From NCBI GenBank assembly GCA_963707065.1, contig CAVPPJ010000042.1:383758-447757 (forward strand): a DNA stretch of 64,000 nt. The letters run 5' to 3'. A program made the translations under genes and the position numbers. Below are positions 26,883 through 35,361 of the stretch, one piece after another. The notes beneath the pieces were generated by a model. That model saw only the letters and a list, made by a program, of their open reading frames with translations, had not been told where the DNA came from and searched no databases. How positions within the stretch are numbered: position 1 is the first letter of the stretch; the number at the start of each line of letters is the position of its first letter. This DNA is from Palsa-506 sp963707065. GTDB taxonomy: Bacteria > Actinomycetota > Actinomycetes > Streptosporangiales > Streptosporangiaceae.

Positions 26883-27020
26883 GACAATCTCCCCTGCCTC
26901 GACGCGAGAACGAGCCCGCGACGCTGGTCAGCACCCTCACGGCCAGCGCGCAGAGTCGCATCCAGCTTCGGCCAGCGACTCCCGGATCGCGGAGCCGTAG
27001 GCCGCCCGGGCCGCCGCCGG

Positions 27021-28349
27021 CTACCTGGCGAGCGAGCCCATCGGATCCCAGGCAGGCAGCACGATGGGCTCGGTGCCGAGTGCCTGCTGCAGTTCTGCGG
27101 GCAGCGCGCCGCGCCGCGCGGCGATCTCGAAGACGTACTCGTCGAACCACGAGTCGTTCATGGTGTAGAAGCCGTCCTTGCCCTTGTCCGCGCCCCAGCT
27201 GTTCTCTACCCGCCATCGGCGGGTGACGCCGTCGAGGACGTCCACTCCGGTGAACAGCATGGCGTGCGTCATCTGGGTCTCGTGGAAGACGAGCCGGTCG
27301 GCCTTGCCGAGGGTGAAGGCCGTGTCGTAGACCGATGACAGGTCGTAGAGCCCGGCATCCCACACGGCGTAGTCATTGCTCATCATCTTGCCGACGTCAC
27401 AGCCGAACCACACCGGCTCGCCTGCCTGCAGGGTGCGCGAGGTGATGTCCTTCATTACCGACATGTCGACGTTGAGGTAGGTGACCGGCGGGCCGCCGAG
27501 GACATTGCCGAGGTACTCGACCGTGAAGGTCCGGCCGGCCGGACTCGACGAGCGCGGATCGTGCACAAGGCACACGTAGTCGTCGATCGGCAGGTCCACG
27601 TACTTCGCCGCGAACTCCTGCGGGGTGAGCACCCCGTCACGGTGGAACTCCCGGTCCTTGTCGGTCCACTGCCAGTCAAAGTGATCCGGCGGGGTCCCGA
27701 GGTGGATGCACAGCACCCGGTAGATGACCCGCAGGACGTCCGCCTTCTCGGCCCGCGCGGCGTCGACGCCCCGGGCAGCCGCCTCGCGCACCGACTTCGC
27801 CCCTTGCCGGAGCAGGTTGCGCAGCACCGAGTTCATCCGGCCGGTATTGGAAGAGCTGTGAGTCTCGGGCATGACCGCCTGGGGAACGAGACCGTGCTTC
27901 CTGACGATGGCCACGAACATGTTCCACTGACCGCCGTCGTCGGCCACCGAGTCCAGCAGATAGGCGACGGTCCGGTCGTCAATGTCGCGATCAGCCGTCT
28001 CGATGACGGCTTCGAGGAAGTAGTTGGCCCGCTCGACCTTGTCCCAGAACATCGCGTAGTTCTGCGAGAACTCGAAGTTCTTGAGTCCCATTTTCCGCAT
28101 GGCCCCGACGCGCAGCAGGTTAAGCCCGGCGAACAGCCAGCACCGTCCGCTGCGCTGCTGATTGGTGACCTTCCAGTCGTCCAGCAGGGTGGAGAGGGAA
28201 TGGCCGGTGCTGTTGATGATCTCCCGGCTGATGGCCACGTCGTCGACGGCGACCCGGGTCACCGCGTTCTGCGCCAGCCGGTAGGCCGGGCTAGCGGAAA
28301 AGTCCTTGCGGAGCAGTTCCAGGTCCCCGGTACTCAACGTGCCGTCCAT
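27021..28349 (-). CDS. pepC: Aminopeptidase C (bleomycin hydrolase, peptidase family C1B)
   Basis: A 442-residue cytoplasmic cysteine aminopeptidase. The catalytic cysteine is C70 in QQRSGRCWLFAGLN, the histidine is in MTHAMLFTGVD and the asparagine in VENSWGADKG. FSQNYAMFWDK and DDGGQWNMFV are family signatures. These enzymes form hexameric barrels and trim peptides from the N-terminus; some inactivate bleomycin. It is divergent from the class IV aminotransferase, with 187 bp between. Confidence 0.95.
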   Translation of the reverse strand: MDGTLSTGDLELLRKDFSASPAYRLAQNAVTRVAVDDVAISREIINSTGHSLSTLLDDWKVTNQQRSGRCWLFAGLNLLRVGAMRKMGLKNFEFSQNYAMFWDKVERANYFLEAVIETADRDIDDRTVAYLLDSVADDGGQWNMFVAIVRKHGLVPQAVMPETHSSSNTGRMNSVLRNLLRQGAKSVREAAARGVDAARAEKADVLRVIYRVLCIHLGTPPDHFDWQWTDKDREFHRDGVLTPQEFAAKYVDLPIDDYVCLVHDPRSSSPAGRTFTVEYLGNVLGGPPVTYLNVDMSVMKDITSRTLQAGEPVWFGCDVGKMMSNDYAVWDAGLYDLSSVYDTAFTLGKADRLVFHETQMTHAMLFTGVDVLDGVTRRWRVENSWGADKGKDGFYTMNDSWFDEYVFEIAARRGALPAELQQALGTEPIVLPAWDPMGSLAR

Positions 28350-28536
28350 GCTCAGCCTCTCCCGTGCCTCAGTCCGCCGCAGCCTTCGAACTTCAACTTA
28401 CCAGCGGGTAAACGCGGGACCCAGGCGCCGCGGAGCCGAGGACCGGCCAGGGGCTCGGTTTCGGCCGCGCGGGCCGAGGGGATGGACGGGACGCCGGCCC
28501 GGGCTAGCGCATGAGCCGGAACGGGCGGAGGGATAG

Positions 28537-29475
28537 ATGGCCGAAGCGAGCGGGCGGCGAGCCGTGGCGAATGCACCCTGGACGGCCGGGGCCGCCTACA
28601 TCGACGGGCAGTACTGCCCGATTGAGGATGCGAAGATCTCGGTGCTCGATCTGGGCGTCACGCATTCTGACTGCACCTACGACGTGGTCCATGTCTGGCG
28701 CGGGCGCTTCTACCGGCTGGACGCCCATCTTGACCGGTTCGCTGCCAGCCTCGCGCGGCTGCGCCTTGACGCCGGTCACGATCGTGCGGAGATGGAGGCC
28801 ATCCTGCACGGCTGCGTCCGCCGGGCGGGCCTGCGCGAGGCCTACGTGTCCGTGACCTGCACCCGCGGCCGTACCGCGCCCGGCAGCCGCGACCTGAGGA
28901 CCGCCCGGAGCACCTTCTACTGCTTCGCCGTGCCGTTCGTGTGGATCAGCTCACCGGACCAGCAGGCCACGGGCGCGAGCCTGTGGATCAGCGAGGTGAC
29001 CCGCATCCCGCCGCAGAGCATTGACCCTGCGGTGAAGAACTACCACTGGCTCGACATGAGCATGGCCCAGCTCGATGCCTACGACCACGGTGCCCAGCTC
29101 GTCGTCCTCCGGGACCTGTCCGGCGCCATCACCGAGGGGCCGGGTTTCAACGTGTTCGCCCACGTGGACGGGCGGTGGCTGACTCCGGCCAGCGGCACCC
29201 TCCGGGGCATCACCCGCCGCTCGGTGCTCGAACTCGCTGCCGAGGCCGGCCAGCAGGCTGAGCAGGGCCGGCTGAGCGCCGGGGACCTGCGCCGCGCCGC
29301 CGAGGTTCTGGTCAGCTCGACCGCAGGCGGCATCATGCCGGTGACCGTTATCGACGGCGAGCCGGTCGGCGCGGGCAGGCCAGGGCCGCTGACCGTGCAG
29401 CTACGGGACCGGTACTGGCGCCGCCATGAGGATCCGCAGTACTCCACCCCAGTCCGCTACGACGAGCAAGGCTAG
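28537..29475 (+). CDS. PLP-dependent aminotransferase, class IV (branched-chain type)
   Basis: A 312-residue fold-type IV enzyme behind GGAGGG. The PLP lysine is in DPAVKNYHWLDMSMAQLDA, the phosphate-binding part is TLRGITRRSVLELA, and VLVSSTAGGIMPVTVIDGEPVG is the C-terminal motif. Class IV members are branched-chain or D-amino-acid transaminases or aminodeoxychorismate lyases; the long N-terminal YIDGQYCPIEDAKISVLDLG favours a transaminase. It faces the carrier-protein operon, with 40 bp between the stops, and could provide or remove the amine of that pathway (inference). Confidence 0.9.
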   Translation: MAEASGRRAVANAPWTAGAAYIDGQYCPIEDAKISVLDLGVTHSDCTYDVVHVWRGRFYRLDAHLDRFAASLARLRLDAGHDRAEMEAILHGCVRRAGLREAYVSVTCTRGRTAPGSRDLRTARSTFYCFAVPFVWISSPDQQATGASLWISEVTRIPPQSIDPAVKNYHWLDMSMAQLDAYDHGAQLVVLRDLSGAITEGPGFNVFAHVDGRWLTPASGTLRGITRRSVLELAAEAGQQAEQGRLSAGDLRRAAEVLVSSTAGGIMPVTVIDGEPVGAGRPGPLTVQLRDRYWRRHEDPQYSTPVRYDEQG

Positions 29476-29515
29476 CCGCCGGGCCGCAGCACGGCCGATG
29501 GAGCCCCTGCCCGGT

Positions 29516-29791
29516 TCAGCCCGGTTCGGGCGCGCCCCCGTTACCCGTGGCCGGCGTGTGCGTCTCGATGAAGGCTGCCAGCGTGCCGAGCGAGGCGAGC
29601 GCATCGAGGTTGATGTCCTCGGCCGCGACATCAACGCCATACCGGCGGGCGATCTCGCGCAGCAGCAGCGTGCCGGACAGCGAGTCAAGGCCGATGCCCG
29701 TGCCGAACAACGGTGCATCGGCGGGCGCCCCGGCCAGGTCAGGGCGGCGGGTGACATCGGCGAGTAGCTGGCGCAGCTGGTCGAGGATCAG
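29516..29791 (-). CDS. Stand-alone acyl carrier protein, probable CTG start
   Basis: About 91 residues with the phosphopantetheine-attachment serine S37 in GTGIGLDSLSGTLLL, followed by VAAEDINLDALASLGTLAAFI, the usual helix II-III sequence. It should be loaded by a phosphopantetheinyl transferase and carry an acyl thioester. No ATG, GTG or TTG exists in frame before the first helix. A CTG at 29791-29789 overlaps the repaired stop of the upstream FkbH-like gene (CTGA) and has GGGGGG upstream, continuing the 4-bp overlap pattern of this operon. The last gene of the polyamine-FkbH operon. Confidence 0.82.
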   Translation of the reverse strand: MILDQLRQLLADVTRRPDLAGAPADAPLFGTGIGLDSLSGTLLLREIARRYGVDVAAEDINLDALASLGTLAAFIETHTPATGNGGAPEPG

Positions 29792-31118
29792 GGTGCGCCC
29801 CCCGTCGGCTGGCGGCGCTGGCCCGGGGGCAAGTCCGTTGGGGCGGTGGCCTGCGGTGCGTCGGCCGGGCCGGCCGGGACAGCGTCGGGCCAGCGTCGGC
29901 CGGGACGGCCGGGACAGCGTCGGCCGGGTCGGCCGGGACGGCCGGGACAGCGTCGGCCGGGTCGGCCTGGAATGCGTCAGCCGGGGCGGTGAGCCAGCCG
30001 GGCGGCTCCGGCAGCGGCTGGGCCAGCGATCTGCGGTAGAGGACCCTGCGCTGGCCGGCTGCGCTCTCTCCGCGATCCGCATCCATGCCGCCGGGCCCGG
30101 CATCTGCAGCGGCCGCACCGGCAGGGTCCTGCTCGCCCCCCGGGGCACGGAAGCCGGCTGCGGCCAGCGCCAGCCGCAGCGGCACGTTCCTGGCGTTCAG
30201 TACCGACGGCAGCTCCAGCGTGCGTGCGCCACGGCCGGCGGCCGAGCGGATCAGCCAGGCCAGCAGCGCGTCGATCACGCCGCGGCCCATTGCCCGGCAC
30301 GACATCATCAGCAGCCGGACGGTCCAGATGCCGTCCTCGCCGTGCTCGGTGACGCAGCCGCCGACGATGCCGTCGTCGCCGAACCGGTCCCGGAGCCGTA
30401 CGGTCAGAACTTCCTGTCCCGGCGCGCCGATCATGGCGTGAAACTCGGCCTCGGTGGCGCCATGCCCGGCCGAGTTGAACTGGTGGGTGCGGACCGACAA
30501 CTCGTGCAGGCGGGCGACGTCGGCCTCGCTGGCCGGGTCGATCGAGATCTCGGTCCGGCAATAGCGCAGGAAGTCATCCCTCGATCCGCCGAACTCGCGC
30601 TCCGCGGCCTGCCGGCGCCTCCTGTCCAGGTACAGCTCGCTGCGCCGCCTGGCCTCGTCGGTGACCACGGCCGGGCTGAACTCCGGCCAGCCGAGGGCAT
30701 CGGTCATGTCTTCGGGCGACAGCACGAGAACGTCCGGCAGCGCGAAGGAAACCTCGGCCCGTTCATAAGGATCGTCATCGACGAACGCCAGGGCATCGGC
30801 GCTGATGCCCAGGTCCGTGAGGATGCGGCCGACGGCGGCTGATTTCCGGCCCCAGCCGGCTTCTACCGCGACGAACTGGGCGCCGGTCACCTGCGCGGCG
30901 TACGAGGCCGCGGCCGGCGGATTCCTGGTCGCGATGGCTTGCACGACGCCGCGGCGGCCAAGTTCGGCCAGCGCCGCCGTCATCTCCGGGTCGGCAGCCG
31001 GCCGCGGGCCGGACTCGATGAACGTCCCGGCGAGCAGCGTGTTATCGATATCCCAGGCGACGCATTTGATCACCGTCCCGGCGGCGTGGCGGCTGGCCGG
31101 CTGCCTGGCCGCTGTCAT
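29788..31118 (-). CDS. FkbH-like HAD-family protein with C-terminal GNAT-like domain, frameshift in tail
   Basis: The N-terminus (residues 15-150) is a HAD phosphatase-like domain with AWDIDNTLLAG (D23, D25) and FVDDDPYERAEV. Residues 180-310 form the GNAT-like part typical of FkbH (VRTHQFNSAGHG, LLMMSCRAMGRGVIDALL). FkbH-type enzymes transfer a phosphoglyceryl unit from 1,3-bisphosphoglycerate to an acyl carrier protein and remove the phosphate. The C-terminal tail is built of ADPADAVPAVP repeats. A single missing base near 29885-29890 would turn the ragged end into a repeat ending GGAP with its stop at 29788. As written, the frame runs on to 29739 through the carrier-protein gene. The ATG overlaps the preceding GNAT gene (ATGA). 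Confidence 0.85.
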
Positions 31119-31687
31119 GACGATGCCTCGCCACCCGGCGGCAGCCGTACCTCCATGGTGAGGTGCGCGGCCTCGAAGCCGAACTTGCGGTACAGCGCGC
31201 GCATGCCCAGGTTCCGGGCATGTACCTTGCCGGTGAGCTGGGTCAGGCCCGCGTCAGCCGCGGCCCGCAGCACCGCGGCGAGCAGCAGTTCACCGACGTG
31301 ACTGCGGTCCGGGATGTCGGCAACGGCGAGTGACCGGAAGTTGCCGTACCTGGCGCCGGTCAGCGAGTTGGTCCGGGGCGACAGCCAGGCCCAGCCGATC
31401 AGCGTTTCCCGGGCTGCGTCCTGCCCAGCCGCCGACATCGGCGACGCGACCGCGACCAGCATGACCTCGCCTGGCTTGCTGAGGGAACCGGAGACTCGCC
31501 GTTTGTGCAGGGCCGGGTCGACGATTGCGTCATCGCTGAAGGACACCTTCGCGATCTCGATCTCGAACTCCGCGATCGCGTCGAGGTCGCTCTCGGCCGC
31601 GCCGCGGATCTCGTACTGCGGCAGGCCGGTGCCGGGAACCTGCGAGTGCTGGGACGGGGCGCCAGCGGCTGGCTCGGCGGATGTCAT
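31115..31687 (-). CDS. GNAT-family acetyltransferase in the polyamine operon
   Basis: A 190-residue protein: EIRGAAESDLDAIAEFEIEI at the N-terminus of the fold, FRSLAVADIPDRSHVGELLLAAVL (motif A, acyl-CoA or acyl-carrier binding) and KVHARNLGMRALYRKFGFE (motif B). The first 25 residues are a non-conserved lead. It overlaps BpsA (ATGA at 31687-31684) and FkbH (ATGA at 31118-31115), so the three are co-translated. An acyl transfer onto the polyamine is the natural guess, possibly from the carrier protein; this is inference. Confidence 0.85.
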   Translation of the reverse strand: MTSAEPAAGAPSQHSQVPGTGLPQYEIRGAAESDLDAIAEFEIEIAKVSFSDDAIVDPALHKRRVSGSLSKPGEVMLVAVASPMSAAGQDAARETLIGWAWLSPRTNSLTGARYGNFRSLAVADIPDRSHVGELLLAAVLRAAADAGLTQLTGKVHARNLGMRALYRKFGFEAAHLTMEVRLPPGGEASS

Positions 31688-32844
31688 CGCTGCTGCAGCG
31701 CCATCGGGCGGAACACCGTGCCGCCGCATTCCGGGCAGCCCGCCGCCTGCAGGCTGGCGATCCTGGTCCACTGCGCACCGGGTCCGACGGCATGCACGGC
31801 CGCGCAGCCGGCGCACCGGTACGGCCTGCTGACGGCGGCGCGCAGCTCGGCAGTGTAGAGCGGGCCGGCATAGTCGCCGTCGATCAGCGGTGCCAGCGCC
31901 GCAGTCGTGCGCAGGTGATACAGGTGACTGGTGCCGGCCAGGATGCCCGCCCCGACGTACTCGTTGAAGTTCGGCGTCATGGCCCGCACCGTCAGGCCCA
32001 TTTTCGTGAACAGCTCCTGGGCGCGGAGCGTCTCGTCCGGCCTGCGGGCGCCGAACGAGAAGAACACATGCTGGCCGGCGTCCCCGGCGAGGGCCGCGAC
32101 GGCCCGGGACAGGAACAGCCCGGCGCCGGCCACCGTGTACGGCGGGTCGGTGCACGCTACGTCAAACGCACCGCGCAGGGCGGCGGGCAGCGGCGCCCGC
32201 AGGTCGTGCTGGACGACCTCGACGGCCACTCCGGTGCCCGCGGTCTGCGCGGCGATGCAGGACAGCACGTCCGCGTCGGCGTCCACCACGGTCAGCCGCC
32301 TGATCTCGCCCGGGGCGTAAGTCAGGGCCGCGAACCTGGCGATCGCCACGGAGATCAGGTCGTCGTCGCCGAGGATGATGATCCGGCGGCCTGCCAGCGC
32401 CCCCGCCTCGTGCATCGCCAGCACGCGGCTGATCTTCGTGGCTACGGTGCAGTGCGTCTGGTCGAGTTCCGGCTTTGCCTCCGGTGCCGCGGCGGCTGCG
32501 CGCTCGAGCTCGTTATTGAGACTTTCGGTGATCATGGTGCTGGCGACGCCGCGGCCATGGCATGCCGGGCACCGCGCGTCCAGGCCGCGCTGGCCGCTCG
32601 CGAAGATGTCACGGCCTTCCTGAGTCAGCCGCACCGGCCTGCTGCGGTCCACCACGTCGCGCTTGCGCAGCTCATTGCAGACCGCGGTGACGATCGGGAC
32701 CGGCAGCTCGGCCATCCGGCTAATCTCCCTGGTGGCGACGGGCTCGGCCCGCGCGATCGCCCGGATCACGTCCCTGACTCCCGAGGCTCCCTCGGCTAGC
32801 CCGACCGCCGATGCGACTTCGGCAATGACAGAGTCGGCGTCCAT
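31684..32844 (-). CDS. Branched-chain polyamine synthase (BpsA-type aminopropyltransferase)
   Basis: A 386-residue protein. Residues 1-80 form a winged-helix region, with ISRMAELPVPIVTAVCNELRKRDVV. A zinc-like pair, C92 and C95, follows (CPACHGRG). Residues 130-320 hold the methyltransferase-like fold with IIILGDDDLISVA and DVACTDPPYTVAG (D223-P-P-Y), the catalytic motifs of N4-bis(aminopropyl)spermidine synthase from hyperthermophiles. C344, C347, C370 and C373 make a second, C-terminal zinc knuckle. The reaction transfers aminopropyl groups from decarboxylated S-adenosylmethionine to a secondary amine. The S-adenosylmethionine decarboxylase gene is divergent, 104 bp away, and would supply that donor. 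First gene of a four-gene overlapped operon. Confidence 0.87.
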   Translation of the reverse strand: MDADSVIAEVASAVGLAEGASGVRDVIRAIARAEPVATREISRMAELPVPIVTAVCNELRKRDVVDRSRPVRLTQEGRDIFASGQRGLDARCPACHGRGVASTMITESLNNELERAAAAAPEAKPELDQTHCTVATKISRVLAMHEAGALAGRRIIILGDDDLISVAIARFAALTYAPGEIRRLTVVDADADVLSCIAAQTAGTGVAVEVVQHDLRAPLPAALRGAFDVACTDPPYTVAGAGLFLSRAVAALAGDAGQHVFFSFGARRPDETLRAQELFTKMGLTVRAMTPNFNEYVGAGILAGTSHLYHLRTTAALAPLIDGDYAGPLYTAELRAAVSRPYRCAGCAAVHAVGPGAQWTRIASLQAAGCPECGGTVFRPMALQQR

Positions 32845-32948
32845 GCTGGCGTTCTCTGCCTCCCGGTGCGCGACTGGGCCTCCCAGCGCAGCTTGCCGCG
32901 GCGATCATCTCTGCCCGGACGGCAGACCGTAAGGTATCCTCCCACATC

Positions 32949-33368
32949 ATGCCGGGTGACGGGATGGCGAGCAGGTACGCGGACCTGCGGCGGCAGGAAG
33001 CGCGGACGCCGAAGATGCTCTACGCGGTGGACGCCACCATCACGGCATCCTCGCCGGTGGCCGATGTCGCGAAGCTCACCGAGATAGCCACGGCGGCGGT
33101 GCGGGCAGGCGACGGCCACGTCCTTGAGGTGAGCCACGTCGCGTTTCCCAACAACGCGGTCACCCTCGTGCTGATCCTGGCCGAGTCGCACCTGAGCATT
33201 CACACCTGGCCGGAGGAAAACCTGATCGCCATCGACCTGTTCAGCTGCGGGGCCATCGACGGCCAGGCAGTGGTGGCCGATCTGGTGCGCTCGCTGGAAC
33301 TGGAGCACGTCACGGTCCGGCCCGTTCAGCGCGGTATCGAGCCCCAGCCGCCCGGCTCCGGCCAGTAG
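32949..33368 (+). CDS. speH: S-adenosylmethionine decarboxylase proenzyme (SpeD/SpeH type)
   Basis: A 139-residue pyruvoyl-dependent decarboxylase. The self-cleavage site is E79/S80 within AESHLSIHTWPEE, and the catalytic cysteine lies in AIDLFSCGA. These are the hallmarks of the short prokaryotic group. It produces decarboxylated S-adenosylmethionine, the aminopropyl donor for polyamines. ATG 32964 is a possible alternative start. A TAAGGT hexamer at 32930-32935 lies so close to ATG 32949 that a very short 5' leader is likely. It is divergent from the BpsA operon, a natural functional pair. Confidence 0.93.
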   Translation: MPGDGMASRYADLRRQEARTPKMLYAVDATITASSPVADVAKLTEIATAAVRAGDGHVLEVSHVAFPNNAVTLVLILAESHLSIHTWPEENLIAIDLFSCGAIDGQAVVADLVRSLELEHVTVRPVQRGIEPQPPGSGQ

Positions 33369-33417
33369 CCGCCGCGCACAGCCACGGCGGTTCCGCGAAG
33401 CCTGATCGTCGGGTTGC

Positions 33418-33625
33418 TCAAGGCTCGATGAGCGCGGTGGCGCGGAGCGCCGCGGCGATCGCGTCGGGGTTGCCGGTGCGGGCGAAGACCTCGACGGCGG
33501 TGTCGGCGAACTTGATCACGCCATGAACTCACCTGGTCATCGTGGCCGTGGCGGGCCAGTGCCTCCGCGGCCATCGGCCTGTGATTAGAGGCCAGCGGGA
33601 ACGGCACAGGCGCAACCAAGATCAC
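33418..33625 (-). pseudogene. Remnant of a questin oxidase-like (DUF4243) gene
   Basis: On the minus strand an ATG at 33625 starts a short frame with LASNHRPMAAEALARHGHDD, similar to the His-containing start of questin oxidase family proteins. Near 33530 the reading changes to a second frame with VHGVIKFADTAVEVFARTGN and then an AAALRATALIEP end at 33418, which resembles the family C-terminus (HAIKFTD-like). The 250-300 residues between are missing. I read it as an internally deleted, frameshifted gene, recalled from family memory without alignment. Confidence 0.5.
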
Positions 33626-33737
33626 TCCCTGGAAGTCGTTCGTCCCGGACCACCCCGATTCCGGCCATCGGAGTTAACGTTGTTACTACCGCGCAGATAC
33701 TGACGCGATACACCTTGTGTCGAGGAGGATCACCAGC

Positions 33738-34343
33738 ATGTCACTGGACCCGGCTACTACTGCCGTCGTGCTGATTGAGTACCAGAATGAGTTCACCTCT
33801 GACGGCGGAGCGCTGCATGGCGCGGTCGCCGCGGTGATGGACAAGACCAACATGCTTGCCAACACCGCGCAGGTCGTCGAGGCCGCGCGGGCCGCGGGTG
33901 TGACCATCATGCACGCGCCGATCACGTTCGCGGCCGGCTACAACGAGCTCAGCAAGCACCCGTACGGGATCCTCAAGGGCGTCGTGGATGGCAGCGCGTT
34001 CGTGAAGGGCAGCTGGGGTGCTGCGATCGTCGATGAGCTGACGCCGGAGGACGGCGACATCCTGATCGAGGGCAAGCGCGGACTGGACACGTTCGCCAGC
34101 ACGAACCTCGACTTCATTCTGCGCAGCAAGGGCATCACCACGATCGTGCTCGGCGGGTTCCTCACCAACTGCTGCGTGGAGTCCACCATGCGCTCCGGTT
34201 ACGAGAACGGGTACCAGGTCATCACGCTGACCGACTGCACGGCCGCCACCTCGGTGCCCGAGCACGAGAACGCCATCAGCTATGACTACCCAATGTTCTC
34301 CAAGCCGATGACCGCCGCCGAGGTGATCGCTGAGCTCGGCTAG
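33738..34343 (+). CDS. Cysteine hydrolase, isochorismatase-like
   Basis: A 201-residue protein with AGGAGG 9 bases before the ATG. Triad positions: the first acid is in VVLIEYQNEFT, where Glu takes the place of the usual Asp, the lysine is in LIEGKRGLDTF and the nucleophile is in LGGFLTNCCVEST. The family includes isochorismatases, nicotinamidases and carbamoylases; the substrate is unknown. The upstream 70 bases contain GTTAACGTTGTTAC and likely the promoter. It converges on egtD, 46 bp away. Confidence 0.9.
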   Translation: MSLDPATTAVVLIEYQNEFTSDGGALHGAVAAVMDKTNMLANTAQVVEAARAAGVTIMHAPITFAAGYNELSKHPYGILKGVVDGSAFVKGSWGAAIVDELTPEDGDILIEGKRGLDTFASTNLDFILRSKGITTIVLGGFLTNCCVESTMRSGYENGYQVITLTDCTAATSVPEHENAISYDYPMFSKPMTAAEVIAELG

Positions 34344-34389
34344 CGGCCAAGGACGTGGAGCATGCGATTGGCCGCAAGGACGGACTGGT

Positions 34390-35361
34390 CTAGGCCGGGA
34401 CGGACAGGGACAGGCCGAAGCGGGCTTCGTCGTCGGTCCACCAGGATTGCATCGCGAGTCCGGCCGCGGCGAGCTCGGCCCGGACGCCGTCGCGGCGGAA
34501 CTTGGCCGAGACCTCGGTGCGCATCTCCTCGCCGTCATCGAAGGTCACGGTCAGGCCGATGCCGGGCAGCCGCACCTGCTGGCGCCCGGCGGAGCGCAGC
34601 CGCATCTCGATCCATTCCGCCGCCGGGTCCCATCGCGCCACGTGGTCGAACGCATCCAGGTCAAAGTCGGCGCCGAGCCCGGCATTCAGCACGGACAGGA
34701 TGTTCTTGTTGAAGGCGGCCGTCACGCCCGCGGCGTCATCGTAGGCCGCTACCAGCACGGCCGGATCCTTCACCAGGTCGGTACCGAGCAGCAGCGCGTC
34801 ACCGTCGTCAAGCCGGTCCCGGATCGAGCGCAGGAACACGGCACGCTGGTCCGGCAGCAGGTTCCCGATCGTGCCGCCGAGGAAGGCCACCAGCCGGGGG
34901 CCGCCGCCCTCGGGCAGCCCGAGGTGCTCCTCGAAGTCGGAGACGACCGCGTGCACGGCCAGGCCCGGGTATCCATCAAGCACCCGGCGGGAGGCTGTGA
35001 TCAGTGCCGCCTCGCTCACGTCCACCGGCACGTACCTGCCCAGCGAGCCGGCGCCGCGCAGCGCGTCCAGCAGCAGCCGCGTCTTGTCGGCCGACCCGGA
35101 GCCCAGCTCGATCAGGGTCCTGGCCCGGGTGGCAGCCGCTATGTCGGCCGCCGCGGAGCGCAGGATGGCTCGTTCTGCCCTGGTCGGGTAGTACTCGTCG
35201 AGAAGCGTGATCTTGTCGAACAGCCCGCTGCCCCGCTCGTCGTAGAACCACTTCGGCGGCAGCGACTTCGGCGATGCGGTCAGTCCGGCCAGCGCGTCGG
35301 CGCGCAGCGAGTCCGCGAGGAATCCGTCCGGAAGGCATCGCTCGATCCTCGGTTCCGTCAC
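34390..35361 (-). CDS. egtD: L-histidine N-alpha-methyltransferase
   Basis: A 323-residue S-adenosylmethionine-dependent enzyme that makes hercynine by three methylations of histidine. It has the EgtD signatures LPPKWFYDERGSGLFDKI, LDEYYPTRAE, LIELGSGSADKTRLLL and VAFLGGTIGNLLPDQR, with the C-terminal SAKFRRDGV and WWTDDEARFGLSLS. The GTG start overlaps the egtC stop as GTGA. It is the last gene of the egtABCD run, preceding a 46-bp gap. Confidence 0.95.
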   Translation of the reverse strand: MTEPRIERCLPDGFLADSLRADALAGLTASPKSLPPKWFYDERGSGLFDKITLLDEYYPTRAERAILRSAAADIAAATRARTLIELGSGSADKTRLLLDALRGAGSLGRYVPVDVSEAALITASRRVLDGYPGLAVHAVVSDFEEHLGLPEGGGPRLVAFLGGTIGNLLPDQRAVFLRSIRDRLDDGDALLLGTDLVKDPAVLVAAYDDAAGVTAAFNKNILSVLNAGLGADFDLDAFDHVARWDPAAEWIEMRLRSAGRQQVRLPGIGLTVTFDDGEEMRTEVSAKFRRDGVRAELAAAGLAMQSWWTDDEARFGLSLSVPA

